This document shows positions 26,782 through 33,904 of a DNA stretch of 64,000 bases, in pieces; within the stretch, counting starts at the first letter, position 1, and every line of letters begins with the position of its first letter. This stretch comes from Cobetia amphilecti (GTDB lineage Bacteria > Pseudomonadota > Gammaproteobacteria > Pseudomonadales > Halomonadaceae), in assembly GCF_020217465.1 (NCBI RefSeq), contig NZ_CP084115.1:2604001-2668000 (forward strand), in the 5' to 3' direction. A program made the translations under genes and the position numbers. The notes under the pieces are model-generated. The model made no database searches. It was given only the letters and a program-made list of their open reading frames with translations, and had not been told where the DNA came from.

Positions 26782-26798
26782 ATGTTATAACATAACAT
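26782..26798. promoter_or_regulatory. Zur box in the znuA/znuC divergent promoter
   Basis: ATGTTAT-AAC-ATAACAT, a perfect 7-3-7 palindrome that matches the gammaproteobacterial Zur consensus, lies between znuA (start 26716) and znuC (start 26843). Zinc-loaded Zur should repress both directions. Confidence 0.9.
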
Positions 26799-26842
26799 TA
26801 ATGGTTACTGACCCGTCAACTCTTCAGCGCCAAGAGGTCCCC

Positions 26843-27709
26843 ATGTCGCTGTTATCGATCAAGAATCTGTGTGTCACGCTCGGCAGGCATCGTATCCTCG
26901 ATGCGATCGATCTCGAGGTTGAGCGCGGCGAAATCGTTACCCTGGTAGGCCCCAATGGCTCAGGCAAGTCCACGTTGCTTCGCAGCATCATCGGGGCGGT
27001 GTCCCCGACGAGCGGGCGGATATATCGTCAACAAGGCTGCAGAATTGGCTACGTCCCCCAGCGCCTGAGCCTGGACCCGACACTGCCGATGACGGTGGTG
27101 CGTTTCCTGAATCTGCCCCATCGCCATTCGCGCGCGGCGGTGGCAAATGCCCTGGCGCAGGCCGGCATCCCCGGCGTCGAGCAACAGCAGATCGCCGACC
27201 TCTCGGGGGGGCAATTCCAGCGTATTCTGCTGGCCCGTGCCCTGATGGATTCGCCCGATATATTGCTGCTCGATGAGGCAACCCAAGGGCTGGATCACCG
27301 TGGCATCGCGGACTTCTACCGTCAGATCGATCGCGTCCGCCACACCCTCGGCTGCGGGGTACTGATGGTCAGTCACGAGCTGCATGTGGTGATGCGCGCC
27401 TCCGACCGTGTCGTCTGCCTGCATGGCCACGTCTGCTGTCAGGGCACGCCTGAGCGTGTCATGGCCTCACCGGCCTACCAGGATCTGTTCGGGCTCGATA
27501 CCGCTGATGCCCTGGCCTTCTATCGCCATGAGCATTCACACGATCACTCTGACTCTCGCACCCACTCGCCTGCTTACGCTGCGCCCACCTGTCGGCCCTC
27601 ATCCGGACCTGCACCCGCGCCTGCAGCCAAGCCTGTGCTCAAGCAAACAGCGCAGCGCCGGGAACCAGCGCTCCAGCTCATTGCACCGAACGCAGAGGGA
27701 TGTCACTGA
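26843..27709 (+). CDS. znuC: Zinc ABC transporter ATP-binding protein ZnuC
   Basis: A 288-residue ABC ATPase: Walker A GPNGSGKST, Q-loop region GYVPQRLS, signature LSGGQFQRILLARAL and Walker B ILLLDEATQ. The C-terminal 60 or so residues after HEHSHDHSDS are a His-rich then Pro/Ala-rich tail beyond the usual domain, typical of ZnuC in being His-bearing but longer. AAGAGG precedes the ATG at 26843; the upstream in-frame ATG at 26801 is next to the Zur box and is not preferred. It overlaps znuB. Confidence 0.93.
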   Translation: MSLLSIKNLCVTLGRHRILDAIDLEVERGEIVTLVGPNGSGKSTLLRSIIGAVSPTSGRIYRQQGCRIGYVPQRLSLDPTLPMTVVRFLNLPHRHSRAAVANALAQAGIPGVEQQQIADLSGGQFQRILLARALMDSPDILLLDEATQGLDHRGIADFYRQIDRVRHTLGCGVLMVSHELHVVMRASDRVVCLHGHVCCQGTPERVMASPAYQDLFGLDTADALAFYRHEHSHDHSDSRTHSPAYAAPTCRPSSGPAPAPAAKPVLKQTAQRREPALQLIAPNAEGCH

Positions 27710-28551
27710 TGTTGGAGGGACTGATACTGGATGACTTCATGCTCCGCGCCGCCCTGGCCGGGATATTAGTGGCGCTTGCGGCAGCGCCGCTGGGCTGTTT
27801 CGTCGTCTGGCGACGCATGGCCTATTTCGGCGACGCCACGGCCCATGCCGCGATCCTCGGCGTGGCGCTGTCGCTCTTGATGTCCACCTCGATTCTGGCC
27901 GGCGTGCTCGTCGTCTCGCTGATCATGGCGACACTGGTCACGCTGCTCAGCGGACGCGGCTACGCCATGGACACCCTGCTTGGCGTGATGGCGCACTCCG
28001 CACTCGCCTTCGGCCTGGTGGCCGTCTCCTTCCTGCCCGGCGTACGCATTGACCTGATGGCCTATCTGTTCGGCGATATCCTGGCGGTCAGCAAGACAGA
28101 CCTCGCAATCATCGCCGCAGGTGGCGTGTTGGTCATCGGCCTCATCTACTGGCGCTGGTCGGCGTTGCTCACTGCCACCCTGAATGAGGACCTGGCGCGT
28201 GCCAGCGGCATCAACCCGCGACGCGAGCAGCTGGTGCTGACACTGTCGCTGGCCGTGGTGGTCGCGGTTGCATTGAAGGTGGTCGGTGCGCTGTTGATCA
28301 CCGCACTGCTGATCATCCCGGCGGCCACGGCGCGCCGCTTCTGTCACACCCCGGAGCTGATGGCGATCGCCGCCGCCATCATCGGCGGAGTCTCCACCAC
28401 CGGCGGACTGCAGGCGGCTTACTGGCTGGATACGCCCACCGGCCCCACCATCGTGTGCCTCGCCACCCTGCTGTTTGCCCTGAGCACTGCAGCGGCACGC
28501 ATCTCACGCCTTGTCTCTCAGAGGGGCAGCGAAGCGTCTGCTCGAGGGTGA
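27700..28551 (+). CDS. znuB: Zinc ABC transporter permease ZnuB
   Basis: A 283-residue ABC-3 family permease with seven or eight hydrophobic segments. It shows GCFVVWRRMAYFGDATAHAAI and NEDLARASGINPRREQLV, the characteristic cytoplasmic loop contacting ZnuC. It starts ten bases before the znuC stop, so the two are translationally coupled. Confidence 0.94.
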   Translation: MSLMLEGLILDDFMLRAALAGILVALAAAPLGCFVVWRRMAYFGDATAHAAILGVALSLLMSTSILAGVLVVSLIMATLVTLLSGRGYAMDTLLGVMAHSALAFGLVAVSFLPGVRIDLMAYLFGDILAVSKTDLAIIAAGGVLVIGLIYWRWSALLTATLNEDLARASGINPRREQLVLTLSLAVVVAVALKVVGALLITALLIIPAATARRFCHTPELMAIAAAIIGGVSTTGGLQAAYWLDTPTGPTIVCLATLLFALSTAAARISRLVSQRGSEASARG

Positions 28552-28596
28552 CCTGGTGCATGCCCGCACAGAGGCCCGATGGGTGCTGCACGATAG

Positions 28597-29082
28597 CTAG
28601 CGTTGTTCATCAGTCATCAGCTTGCGCAGCAGACAGGCAAGCTGATGTTGCTCATCGCTGTCCAGCGCACTCGCCATCCGGTGCTGATTCTCGACATGCG
28701 CTTCCAGAGTGGAGTCGATCAGATGACGCCCTGCTTCCGTCAGCGCGACGCGATTGCTGCGCCGATCCTCATCACTGGCCTGGCGCTGCAACAACCCTCG
28801 CTTCACCAGCTGATCTATCCGCGTGCTCATGGCACCGGAAGAGAGCATCAACGTCTGATACAGCTGAGTCGGGGTCAATGGCGCCTGTGAACGTCGTAGC
28901 GTCGCCAGGATGTCGAACTCGACAGTCGACAGGCCCTCCTTCTCGAATACCTGCTCCATCCTCGAGCCAAACACGCGACTTGCCCGGCTGATACGCCCGA
29001 ATATGCCCATCGGCCGGCAATCCAGATCGGGGCGAGCCTTCTCCCACTGCGCAAGAATGCGATCCACAGCATCTGTCATCAT
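28597..29082 (-). CDS. MarR-family transcriptional regulator
   Basis: A 161-residue MarR protein with winged helix: STVEFDILATLRRSQAPLTPTQLYQTLMLSSGAMSTRIDQL (quoted in part: LTPTQLYQTLMLSSG), wing DEDRRSNRVALTEAGRHLID. It is divergent from the EamA-type exporter at 29186, and two near-identical palindromes lie in the 100-base gap. GGAGG precedes the start. It probably represses both itself and the exporter until an aromatic or drug-like ligand binds. Confidence 0.92.
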   Translation of the reverse strand: MMTDAVDRILAQWEKARPDLDCRPMGIFGRISRASRVFGSRMEQVFEKEGLSTVEFDILATLRRSQAPLTPTQLYQTLMLSSGAMSTRIDQLVKRGLLQRQASDEDRRSNRVALTEAGRHLIDSTLEAHVENQHRMASALDSDEQHQLACLLRKLMTDEQR

Positions 29083-29095
29083 GAAACCTCCCAGT

Positions 29096-29113
29096 TATCT
29101 TTCCAAAAAGATA
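29096..29113. promoter_or_regulatory. MarR operator, site 1
   Basis: 18-bp near-palindrome TATCTTTCCAAAAAGATA next to the MarR start. The same motif recurs at 29150. Confidence 0.8.
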
Positions 29114-29149
29114 CTTTAATGACGACGGCTTTGCGAGTACTCTCACACC

Positions 29150-29167
29150 TATCTTTTTAGAAAGATA
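29150..29167. promoter_or_regulatory. MarR operator, site 2
   Basis: 18-bp near-palindrome TATCTTTTTAGAAAGATA with the same flanking CTTTAA as site 1, 54 bases apart (about five helical turns), directly upstream of the exporter ribosome site AAGGAG. Confidence 0.8.
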
Positions 29168-29185
29168 CTTTAAGGAGAGACAAAT

Positions 29186-30085
29186 ATGCCATCTTCACAC
29201 CTGAAGGTTCTCGCCATGACCGCCACGGCCCCGGTCATATGGGGAAGTACTTACCTGGTGACACAGACCCTTCTCCCTGCCGACACCCCACTCACCGCAG
29301 CCACCATTCGCGCCCTTCCCGCGGGACTGCTGATTCTGCTCTGGACTCGACAGACCTTGTCGGGAGGGGGGTGGGTGAAGGCCATGGTGCTGGGCACTCT
29401 CAATATCGGACTCTTCTTTACCTGCCTGTTTGCCGCTGCCTACCGCATCCCCGGCAGCATGGCCGCCTTACTGCTGGCAAGTCAGTCGGTGTGGGTTCTA
29501 CTGCTGAGCCGCTGGTGGCTGGGGACAGGCTTCAGCATGACAGCCGCAATGCAGTGTGGACTGGGCATGGTCGGAGTGGTGCTGCTGCTCAATCCCGGTC
29601 AAGGTGGGCTGGACATGACAGGGGTCGGGATCGCGCTGCTCGGTGCTGTCTCGATGGCCGCCGGCATCGTACTCAGCAAGCGCTGGCAACGTCCGCCCGA
29701 CGTCAGTCAATTGAGCCTGACGGGCTGGCAATTGATCTTCGGCGGACTGCTGTTGCTGCCCCTGGCCGCCTGGTCGGAAGGTATTCCGACCAATCTCGAG
29801 CCGCAACATCTGCTGGGCTATGGCTACCTGATCCTGCCGGGTGGAGTGCTCGGCTATGGCCTCTGGTTTGCCGGCATCCAGCGATTGCCCGCCTTCTCCG
29901 CATCACTGCTGGGTATCTTCAGCCCGCTGACGGCAACGGTGCTGGGTTTTGTGTGGATGGGCGAGTCGTTCGGGCCCCTTCAATGGCTTGGCACTTTCTG
30001 CATCGCTTCTGCCCTGACATTTCCCCTCTGGGTATCGCTCAAGCGACGTAGCGCTCAGCCAAGCCGTCATGAGTTGACTCGATGA
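29186..30085 (+). CDS. EamA/DMT-superfamily exporter
   Basis: A 299-residue ten-segment EamA transporter (APVIWGSTYLVTQTLLPADTP; PGGVLGYGLWFAGIQRLPAFSASLLGIFSPLTAT, quoted in part). Members of this type export amino acids, drugs or metabolites. Control by the adjacent MarR protein is likely from the two operators. It is not closely similar to the EamA protein at 19666. Confidence 0.88.
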   Translation: MPSSHLKVLAMTATAPVIWGSTYLVTQTLLPADTPLTAATIRALPAGLLILLWTRQTLSGGGWVKAMVLGTLNIGLFFTCLFAAAYRIPGSMAALLLASQSVWVLLLSRWWLGTGFSMTAAMQCGLGMVGVVLLLNPGQGGLDMTGVGIALLGAVSMAAGIVLSKRWQRPPDVSQLSLTGWQLIFGGLLLLPLAAWSEGIPTNLEPQHLLGYGYLILPGGVLGYGLWFAGIQRLPAFSASLLGIFSPLTATVLGFVWMGESFGPLQWLGTFCIASALTFPLWVSLKRRSAQPSRHELTR

Positions 30086-30164
30086 CCCATCGGGGGAAAC
30101 CCGACGTGCATGGGCAGCCGGCCTTTAACGGGAAGGCCATCTCTGCAAGTAACGTAGAAACAGA

Positions 30165-30195
30165 ACACCCCACTGATTGCGGATCAGTGGGGTGT
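30165..30195. terminator. Terminator after EamA gene
   Basis: 13-bp perfect stem ACACCCCACTGAT/ATCAGTGGGGTGT with a 5-base loop, between the exporter and the convergent cobW-type gene; probably used from both sides. Confidence 0.8.
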
Positions 30196-30236
30196 CTTGG
30201 CGAATGTCAGCAGATCAGGAACTCAGGTGCCGCTGC

Positions 30237-31469
30237 TCATTCCCAGGCGGGGAACGGGTCCGGCAGGTCACGCCAAGCTTCCTTGCCCGCCAGCAGCGTG
30301 GCGTCATCGAGCAGGCACTCGTCCAGCGCCTGGCGGATACGGGCTTCATCCAGGTTCTGACCGATGAATACCAGCTCCTGGCGCATGTCGCCGAACGGCT
30401 CCTGCCATTTTTCCCGGATCGACTCCAGATACTCGGGGTCTTCTGGCCATTCGACCTCCGGCACTGCCTTCCAGAACATGCCGCCGAACCCGTAGTGCGC
30501 GATGCCACCGGCCTGGTTCCACTGTCCGGCAAACTGCGGCCGCGTGGCCAGCCAGAAGAAGCCCTTGGAGCGCAGCAGCTTGCCGCCGAACCAGTCTCCG
30601 TGGAGCAGCTGGTGGAATTTCTCGGGATGGAACGGCACGCGCGCATGATAGGAGAAGCTCGAGATGCCATATTCCTCGGTCTCCGGCACGTGCTCGCCGC
30701 GCATCTCCTTCAGCCAGCCCGGTGCCTGTTGCGCGCGATCGAAGCTGAAGCGGCCAGTGTCCAGCACCTTGTTAAGCGGCACGGCGCCCTTCGTCATGGG
30801 CAGAATCTCGGCCTCTGGGTTGAGCGAGCGCAGCACCGCGCTCAGCTCGGCAAGCTTTGGGGCATCGAGCAAATCCGTCTTGCTGATCAACAGCACATCA
30901 CAGAATTCGATCTGATCGACCAGCAGATCCGCGACATTGCGCTCATCGTCCTCACCGAGGCTTTCCCCCGCTTCCGCCAGCGACTGCGCCTCGCGATACT
31001 GGATGAGAAAGTTGGCGCCATCCACGACGGTAACCATGGTGTCGAGACGCGCGACACTGGAGAGGCACTGGCCGTCCTCGTCCTCGAAGGTGAAGGTTTC
31101 CGCCACCGGCAGCGGCTCGGAAATGCCGGTGGATTCGATCACCAGGCAATCGAAGCGCCCTTCCTCGGCCAGTCGCCGTACCTCGATGAGCAGGTCCTCA
31201 CGTAGCGTGCAGCAGATGCAGCCATTGCTCATCTCGACCAGCTGCTCCTCGGCACGATTGAGCGCCACCTCGTTGTCCGCACCGGGCGCGCCACGCACCA
31301 TGGCGGCATCGATGTTGACCTCGCTCATGTCATTGACGATCACCGCCACCCGGCGCCCTTCGCGGTTGGCGAGGATGTGATTGAGCAGCGTCGTCTTGCC
31401 AGCACCCAGAAAGCCGGACAGCACGGTCACTGGCAGGGGTTGAGACAGGGGCACTTGTGGGTAATTCAT
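30237..31469 (-). CDS. CobW/COG0523 GTPase, probable zinc metallochaperone
   Basis: A 410-residue G3E-family GTPase. P-loop [15 protein letters not shown] (about 19-33), metal-binding CICC at 84-87 ([13 protein letters not shown]), Walker B/ESTG region [12 protein letters not shown] and base-recognition motif SKTD. The C-terminal CobW_C domain contains the usual [12 protein letters not shown]. Zur-regulated members deliver zinc to target enzymes during starvation. A Zur-like palindrome upstream and the nearby znu genes favour that role over cobalt. Confidence 0.9.
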   Translation of the reverse strand: MNYPQVPLSQPLPVTVLSGFLGAGKTTLLNHILANREGRRVAVIVNDMSEVNIDAAMVRGAPGADNEVALNRAEEQLVEMSNGCICCTLREDLLIEVRRLAEEGRFDCLVIESTGISEPLPVAETFTFEDEDGQCLSSVARLDTMVTVVDGANFLIQYREAQSLAEAGESLGEDDERNVADLLVDQIEFCDVLLISKTDLLDAPKLAELSAVLRSLNPEAEILPMTKGAVPLNKVLDTGRFSFDRAQQAPGWLKEMRGEHVPETEEYGISSFSYHARVPFHPEKFHQLLHGDWFGGKLLRSKGFFWLATRPQFAGQWNQAGGIAHYGFGGMFWKAVPEVEWPEDPEYLESIREKWQEPFGDMRQELVFIGQNLDEARIRQALDECLLDDATLLAGKEAWRDLPDPFPAWE

Positions 31470-31623
31470 CAGGCGGTACCTCGATAGGATAGGGTCTTGG
31501 CCACGTCTCTTGCGCGTGAAGGCATCCTTGCCGGCGCAGGGTCTGGATCAGGGCTTGGGGCAGGGTCAGGTAAGCGCCTGGACGTGGGGACCTCTGGATT
31601 CTCGATCATCAAACATACCAAAT

Positions 31624-31643
31624 GATACGTTATAACATAATTA
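31624..31643. promoter_or_regulatory. Zur-like box upstream of cobW gene
   Basis: Contains GTTATAACATAA, sharing the 11-base core TTATAACATAA with the perfect znuA/znuC box (26782-26798). The outer bases are less symmetric. It lies about 155 bases before the cobW-type start. Confidence 0.7.
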
Positions 31644-31986
31644 TGGTCAGCCACTTTTTGTCGCTGACGCCGAACGACGCATGTTTGACATCGAAAACCT
31701 CAATAGCTTCCGACAAGCTCTTCTTATGACATACAGACTGCAGGAGTGCGGCCGTCAGGCCGTTGCAGATTGCCTTCCCAGAAGCACGAAGCCCGATAGC
31801 GTAGGAGGGACTTGCGAACAACAGCGCAAGTCACAGGCGCCACAGCGTCGACGCCCCACACTATTGATCAATCGAGGTGCTTCATGACCATCCCATTGGC
31901 ATACCGGTATTCACCCAGGCGTGAAAACGCCCCGTGCTGGGGTACGCCCTCTGGCTTCGATGGATTGACATCATCAGGAGGTGAGC
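31644..31986. other. Gap upstream of recombinase module
   Basis: About 340 bases between the Zur-like box and the first recombinase gene. Short overlapping frames exist on both strands (for example 31681-31887 and 31630-31821) but none has support. A short hairpin CCCCGTGCTGGGG-type element lies at about 31929-31941. The left end of the mobile module may be here; no tRNA was recognised. Confidence 0.4.
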
Positions 31987-32979
31987 ATGTCGCTTGAAAA
32001 GGAACCGGGTCGTTTACCGAGCGAAGTCACACCATGGCTCGGCAAGGAGCAGAGCCATGAGCTGACAGACAACATGCAATTGTCACGCGCCGCGAGACGA
32101 TTACTGGCTGACAGCATGGCAAAGAACACCATCCTGGCATTTCGATCAGATATCCGGGGCTTCATGAAAGCCGGCTACTCACTCCCCGCTACTGCCCAGC
32201 AAGTCGCCAATTATCTGGCGGAGATGCATACCAAAGGCCGCAAGCCTGCCACGATTTCCCGTCACGCCAGCTCGCTGGGCACCTGGCATGTTTACATGCA
32301 GCTGCCCTCTCCCACCCTGAGCCTGGAAGTGAAAGGCGTATTGAAGGGGATTCATCGCAAGAGTGATGGACGGCAACGTCAAGCGCCCGCATTGCGACTC
32401 CATCATTTGCGACAGCTGTTGAAGGCTCTGGACCTTGATGCTCCACGAGATCTACGTGATGCCAGCATGTTCTGTCTGTGCTTCTACGGGGCGTTTCGCG
32501 CAAGCGAGGTCGTCGCGCTCTACAGAGAGGATATCGAATGGCGTGATGGCGGTATCGTGATCACGTTGCGCCACAGCAAAACCAATCAAAGCGGACGGAT
32601 CGAACAGAAGATGCTTCCCCGTAATCCTGCGGGGGGGCGTTGCTGCCCAGTGACGTTACTGGAGGCTTGGCTTGCATGGAGCGGCATTCGTCGAGGCGCA
32701 CTGTACCGATCCATCGATCAGGCAGATCGAGTGGGGGCCGGCAGAATGCACCCCGTCACGTTCGGCAATCTACTCAAGAAGGCGTTACAGCGCGCCAACC
32801 TCACTGCAGAGAAGTTTACCACCCACAGCTTTCGTGCCGGCTTCATCACCGAAGCGCATCTCCGTGGCAAGAGCGACCAACAGATAAAGCGCATCAGCGG
32901 GCATCGTGACCAAAAAACCTTCGAACGCTACATCCGCATGGCGGATGACATGCATGACCCGGGCAATGACATCTTTTGA
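31987..32979 (+). CDS. Tyrosine recombinase/site-specific integrase
   Basis: A 330-residue phage-integrase-family protein. N-terminal SAM-like core-binding domain (SMAKNTILAFRSDIRGF; PATAQQVANYLAEMHTKGRK). The C-terminal catalytic domain has all expected residues: Arg in FYGAFRASEVV (near 170), Lys in RHSKTNQS, HxxR in TTHSFRAGF (near 280), His in ISGHRD and Tyr in FERYIRMAD (near 315). AGGAGG precedes the ATG at 31987, preferred over the GTG two codons earlier. It is the first of four same-strand genes, 115 bases before the next. Small, XerC/D-sized, and apparently active. Confidence 0.92.
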   Translation: MSLEKEPGRLPSEVTPWLGKEQSHELTDNMQLSRAARRLLADSMAKNTILAFRSDIRGFMKAGYSLPATAQQVANYLAEMHTKGRKPATISRHASSLGTWHVYMQLPSPTLSLEVKGVLKGIHRKSDGRQRQAPALRLHHLRQLLKALDLDAPRDLRDASMFCLCFYGAFRASEVVALYREDIEWRDGGIVITLRHSKTNQSGRIEQKMLPRNPAGGRCCPVTLLEAWLAWSGIRRGALYRSIDQADRVGAGRMHPVTFGNLLKKALQRANLTAEKFTTHSFRAGFITEAHLRGKSDQQIKRISGHRDQKTFERYIRMADDMHDPGNDIF

Positions 32980-32999
32980 TAGCTCGTACCCTGAAAGGC

Positions 33000-33017
33000 G
33001 CTGCCAAGGACGGCAGC
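33000..33017 (+). terminator. Short hairpin after integrase gene
   Basis: GCTGCC/GGCAGC stem with 6-base loop, 21 bases after the integrase stop, without a T-run. It may weaken read-through into the next genes. Confidence 0.35.
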
Positions 33018-33047
33018 ACTTCCAGTGGGGCCGATGAGATGATATTT

Positions 33048-33063
33048 ATCCTACTATAAGGAT
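33048..33063. promoter_or_regulatory. Candidate operator/promoter of the three-gene operon
   Basis: ATCCT/AGGAT inverted repeat around ACTATA in an A+T-rich stretch (about 33040-33075), with repeated GATGAGAT on each side, 32 bases before the 269-aa gene. Confidence 0.35.
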
Positions 33064-33094
33064 GAGATAATTAATAAGACGCAAGGGAGAGCTC

Positions 33095-33904
33095 ATGACC
33101 GATACCTACACGCCCCTGCCTGAGGCTGAGTTTTCCCTCTCAGGCAAGATACGGAATCTTTCACGACGCTCTCTTGGCGATCTCATCTCCCTTCCGCCTC
33201 CACGCAAAGGCAAGGCCCCTTCATACAAGGGCCTGCTGCTCAGTCACCTACCCATCGTGCTTGTCGGTGCCCAGGGCCACACCGAGCTGCTCACCCATGG
33301 CATGCTCCTGCGACAACTCAGGGGGTCATCTCTCGAGAACTTCCAATCCCTCAAGGTGTTTGAGGTGGACCGTGAAGGTCTCACCCACGAGGAGCTGGAG
33401 GTGTTGCGCTATCTGTCAGAGGTGCTACCTCAGGAGCTTTTCAACACCTCACACGTGATGGAAGCCCGTGCATTCATCAAGCAGCTCAATGAGAAGCCTG
33501 GGCTGGAAGAGAAGTTGGCCCGTATCGTGTTCGGGTTATCGAAACCCACCCTGGATATCAAGAGTCTCATGATCCTGACCCAGGGCCGCTGGGCGAAGAG
33601 CACACTGCAACGTGCCCACAGTCCCAAAGGCCAGCGGAGTCTCGACGATGATCGCGGAGCTTCAGAGCCACTCTCCCCCGAGACAAACAAGGACAACGAG
33701 GCACAAAAAGCGGCGCAAACATCAGTGCCCCTCACTCCCCCAGCGCCCAAGGCGATTCCATCCGCTCGGTGGCAAGCAGCCTCGGGCCCCGCCACAGACA
33801 CCACGCGGCCAGCCCTCTCACGGACTCGCCAGTCGCATGTGCCCCAAAGAAAAAGCGATCTGCTTGACGGCCTGCCGGATGCGTCCGAGAGCCCCTCGTC
33901 ATGA
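33095..33904 (+). CDS. Uncharacterised 269-aa protein of recombinase operon
   Basis: Not recognised. The first 165 or so residues look folded (SYKGLLLSHLPIVLVGAQGH; GLTHEELEVLRYLSEVLPQELF; FIKQLNEKPGLEEKLARIVF). The rest is a disordered Pro/Ser/Ala/Gln-rich tail. There is no cysteine cluster, membrane segment or enzyme motif. AAGGGAGAG lies before the ATG. It overlaps the 817-aa gene by four bases, so the products are made together. It could be a DNA-binding partner or directionality factor for the recombinases; that is only inference from position. Confidence 0.6.
   Translation: MTDTYTPLPEAEFSLSGKIRNLSRRSLGDLISLPPPRKGKAPSYKGLLLSHLPIVLVGAQGHTELLTHGMLLRQLRGSSLENFQSLKVFEVDREGLTHEELEVLRYLSEVLPQELFNTSHVMEARAFIKQLNEKPGLEEKLARIVFGLSKPTLDIKSLMILTQGRWAKSTLQRAHSPKGQRSLDDDRGASEPLSPETNKDNEAQKAAQTSVPLTPPAPKAIPSARWQAASGPATDTTRPALSRTRQSHVPQRKSDLLDGLPDASESPSS

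Noticed and set aside
31630-31887. Two short overlapping frames on opposite strands before the recombinase
   Set aside because: Neither has a ribosome site or family resemblance, and they overlap each other.
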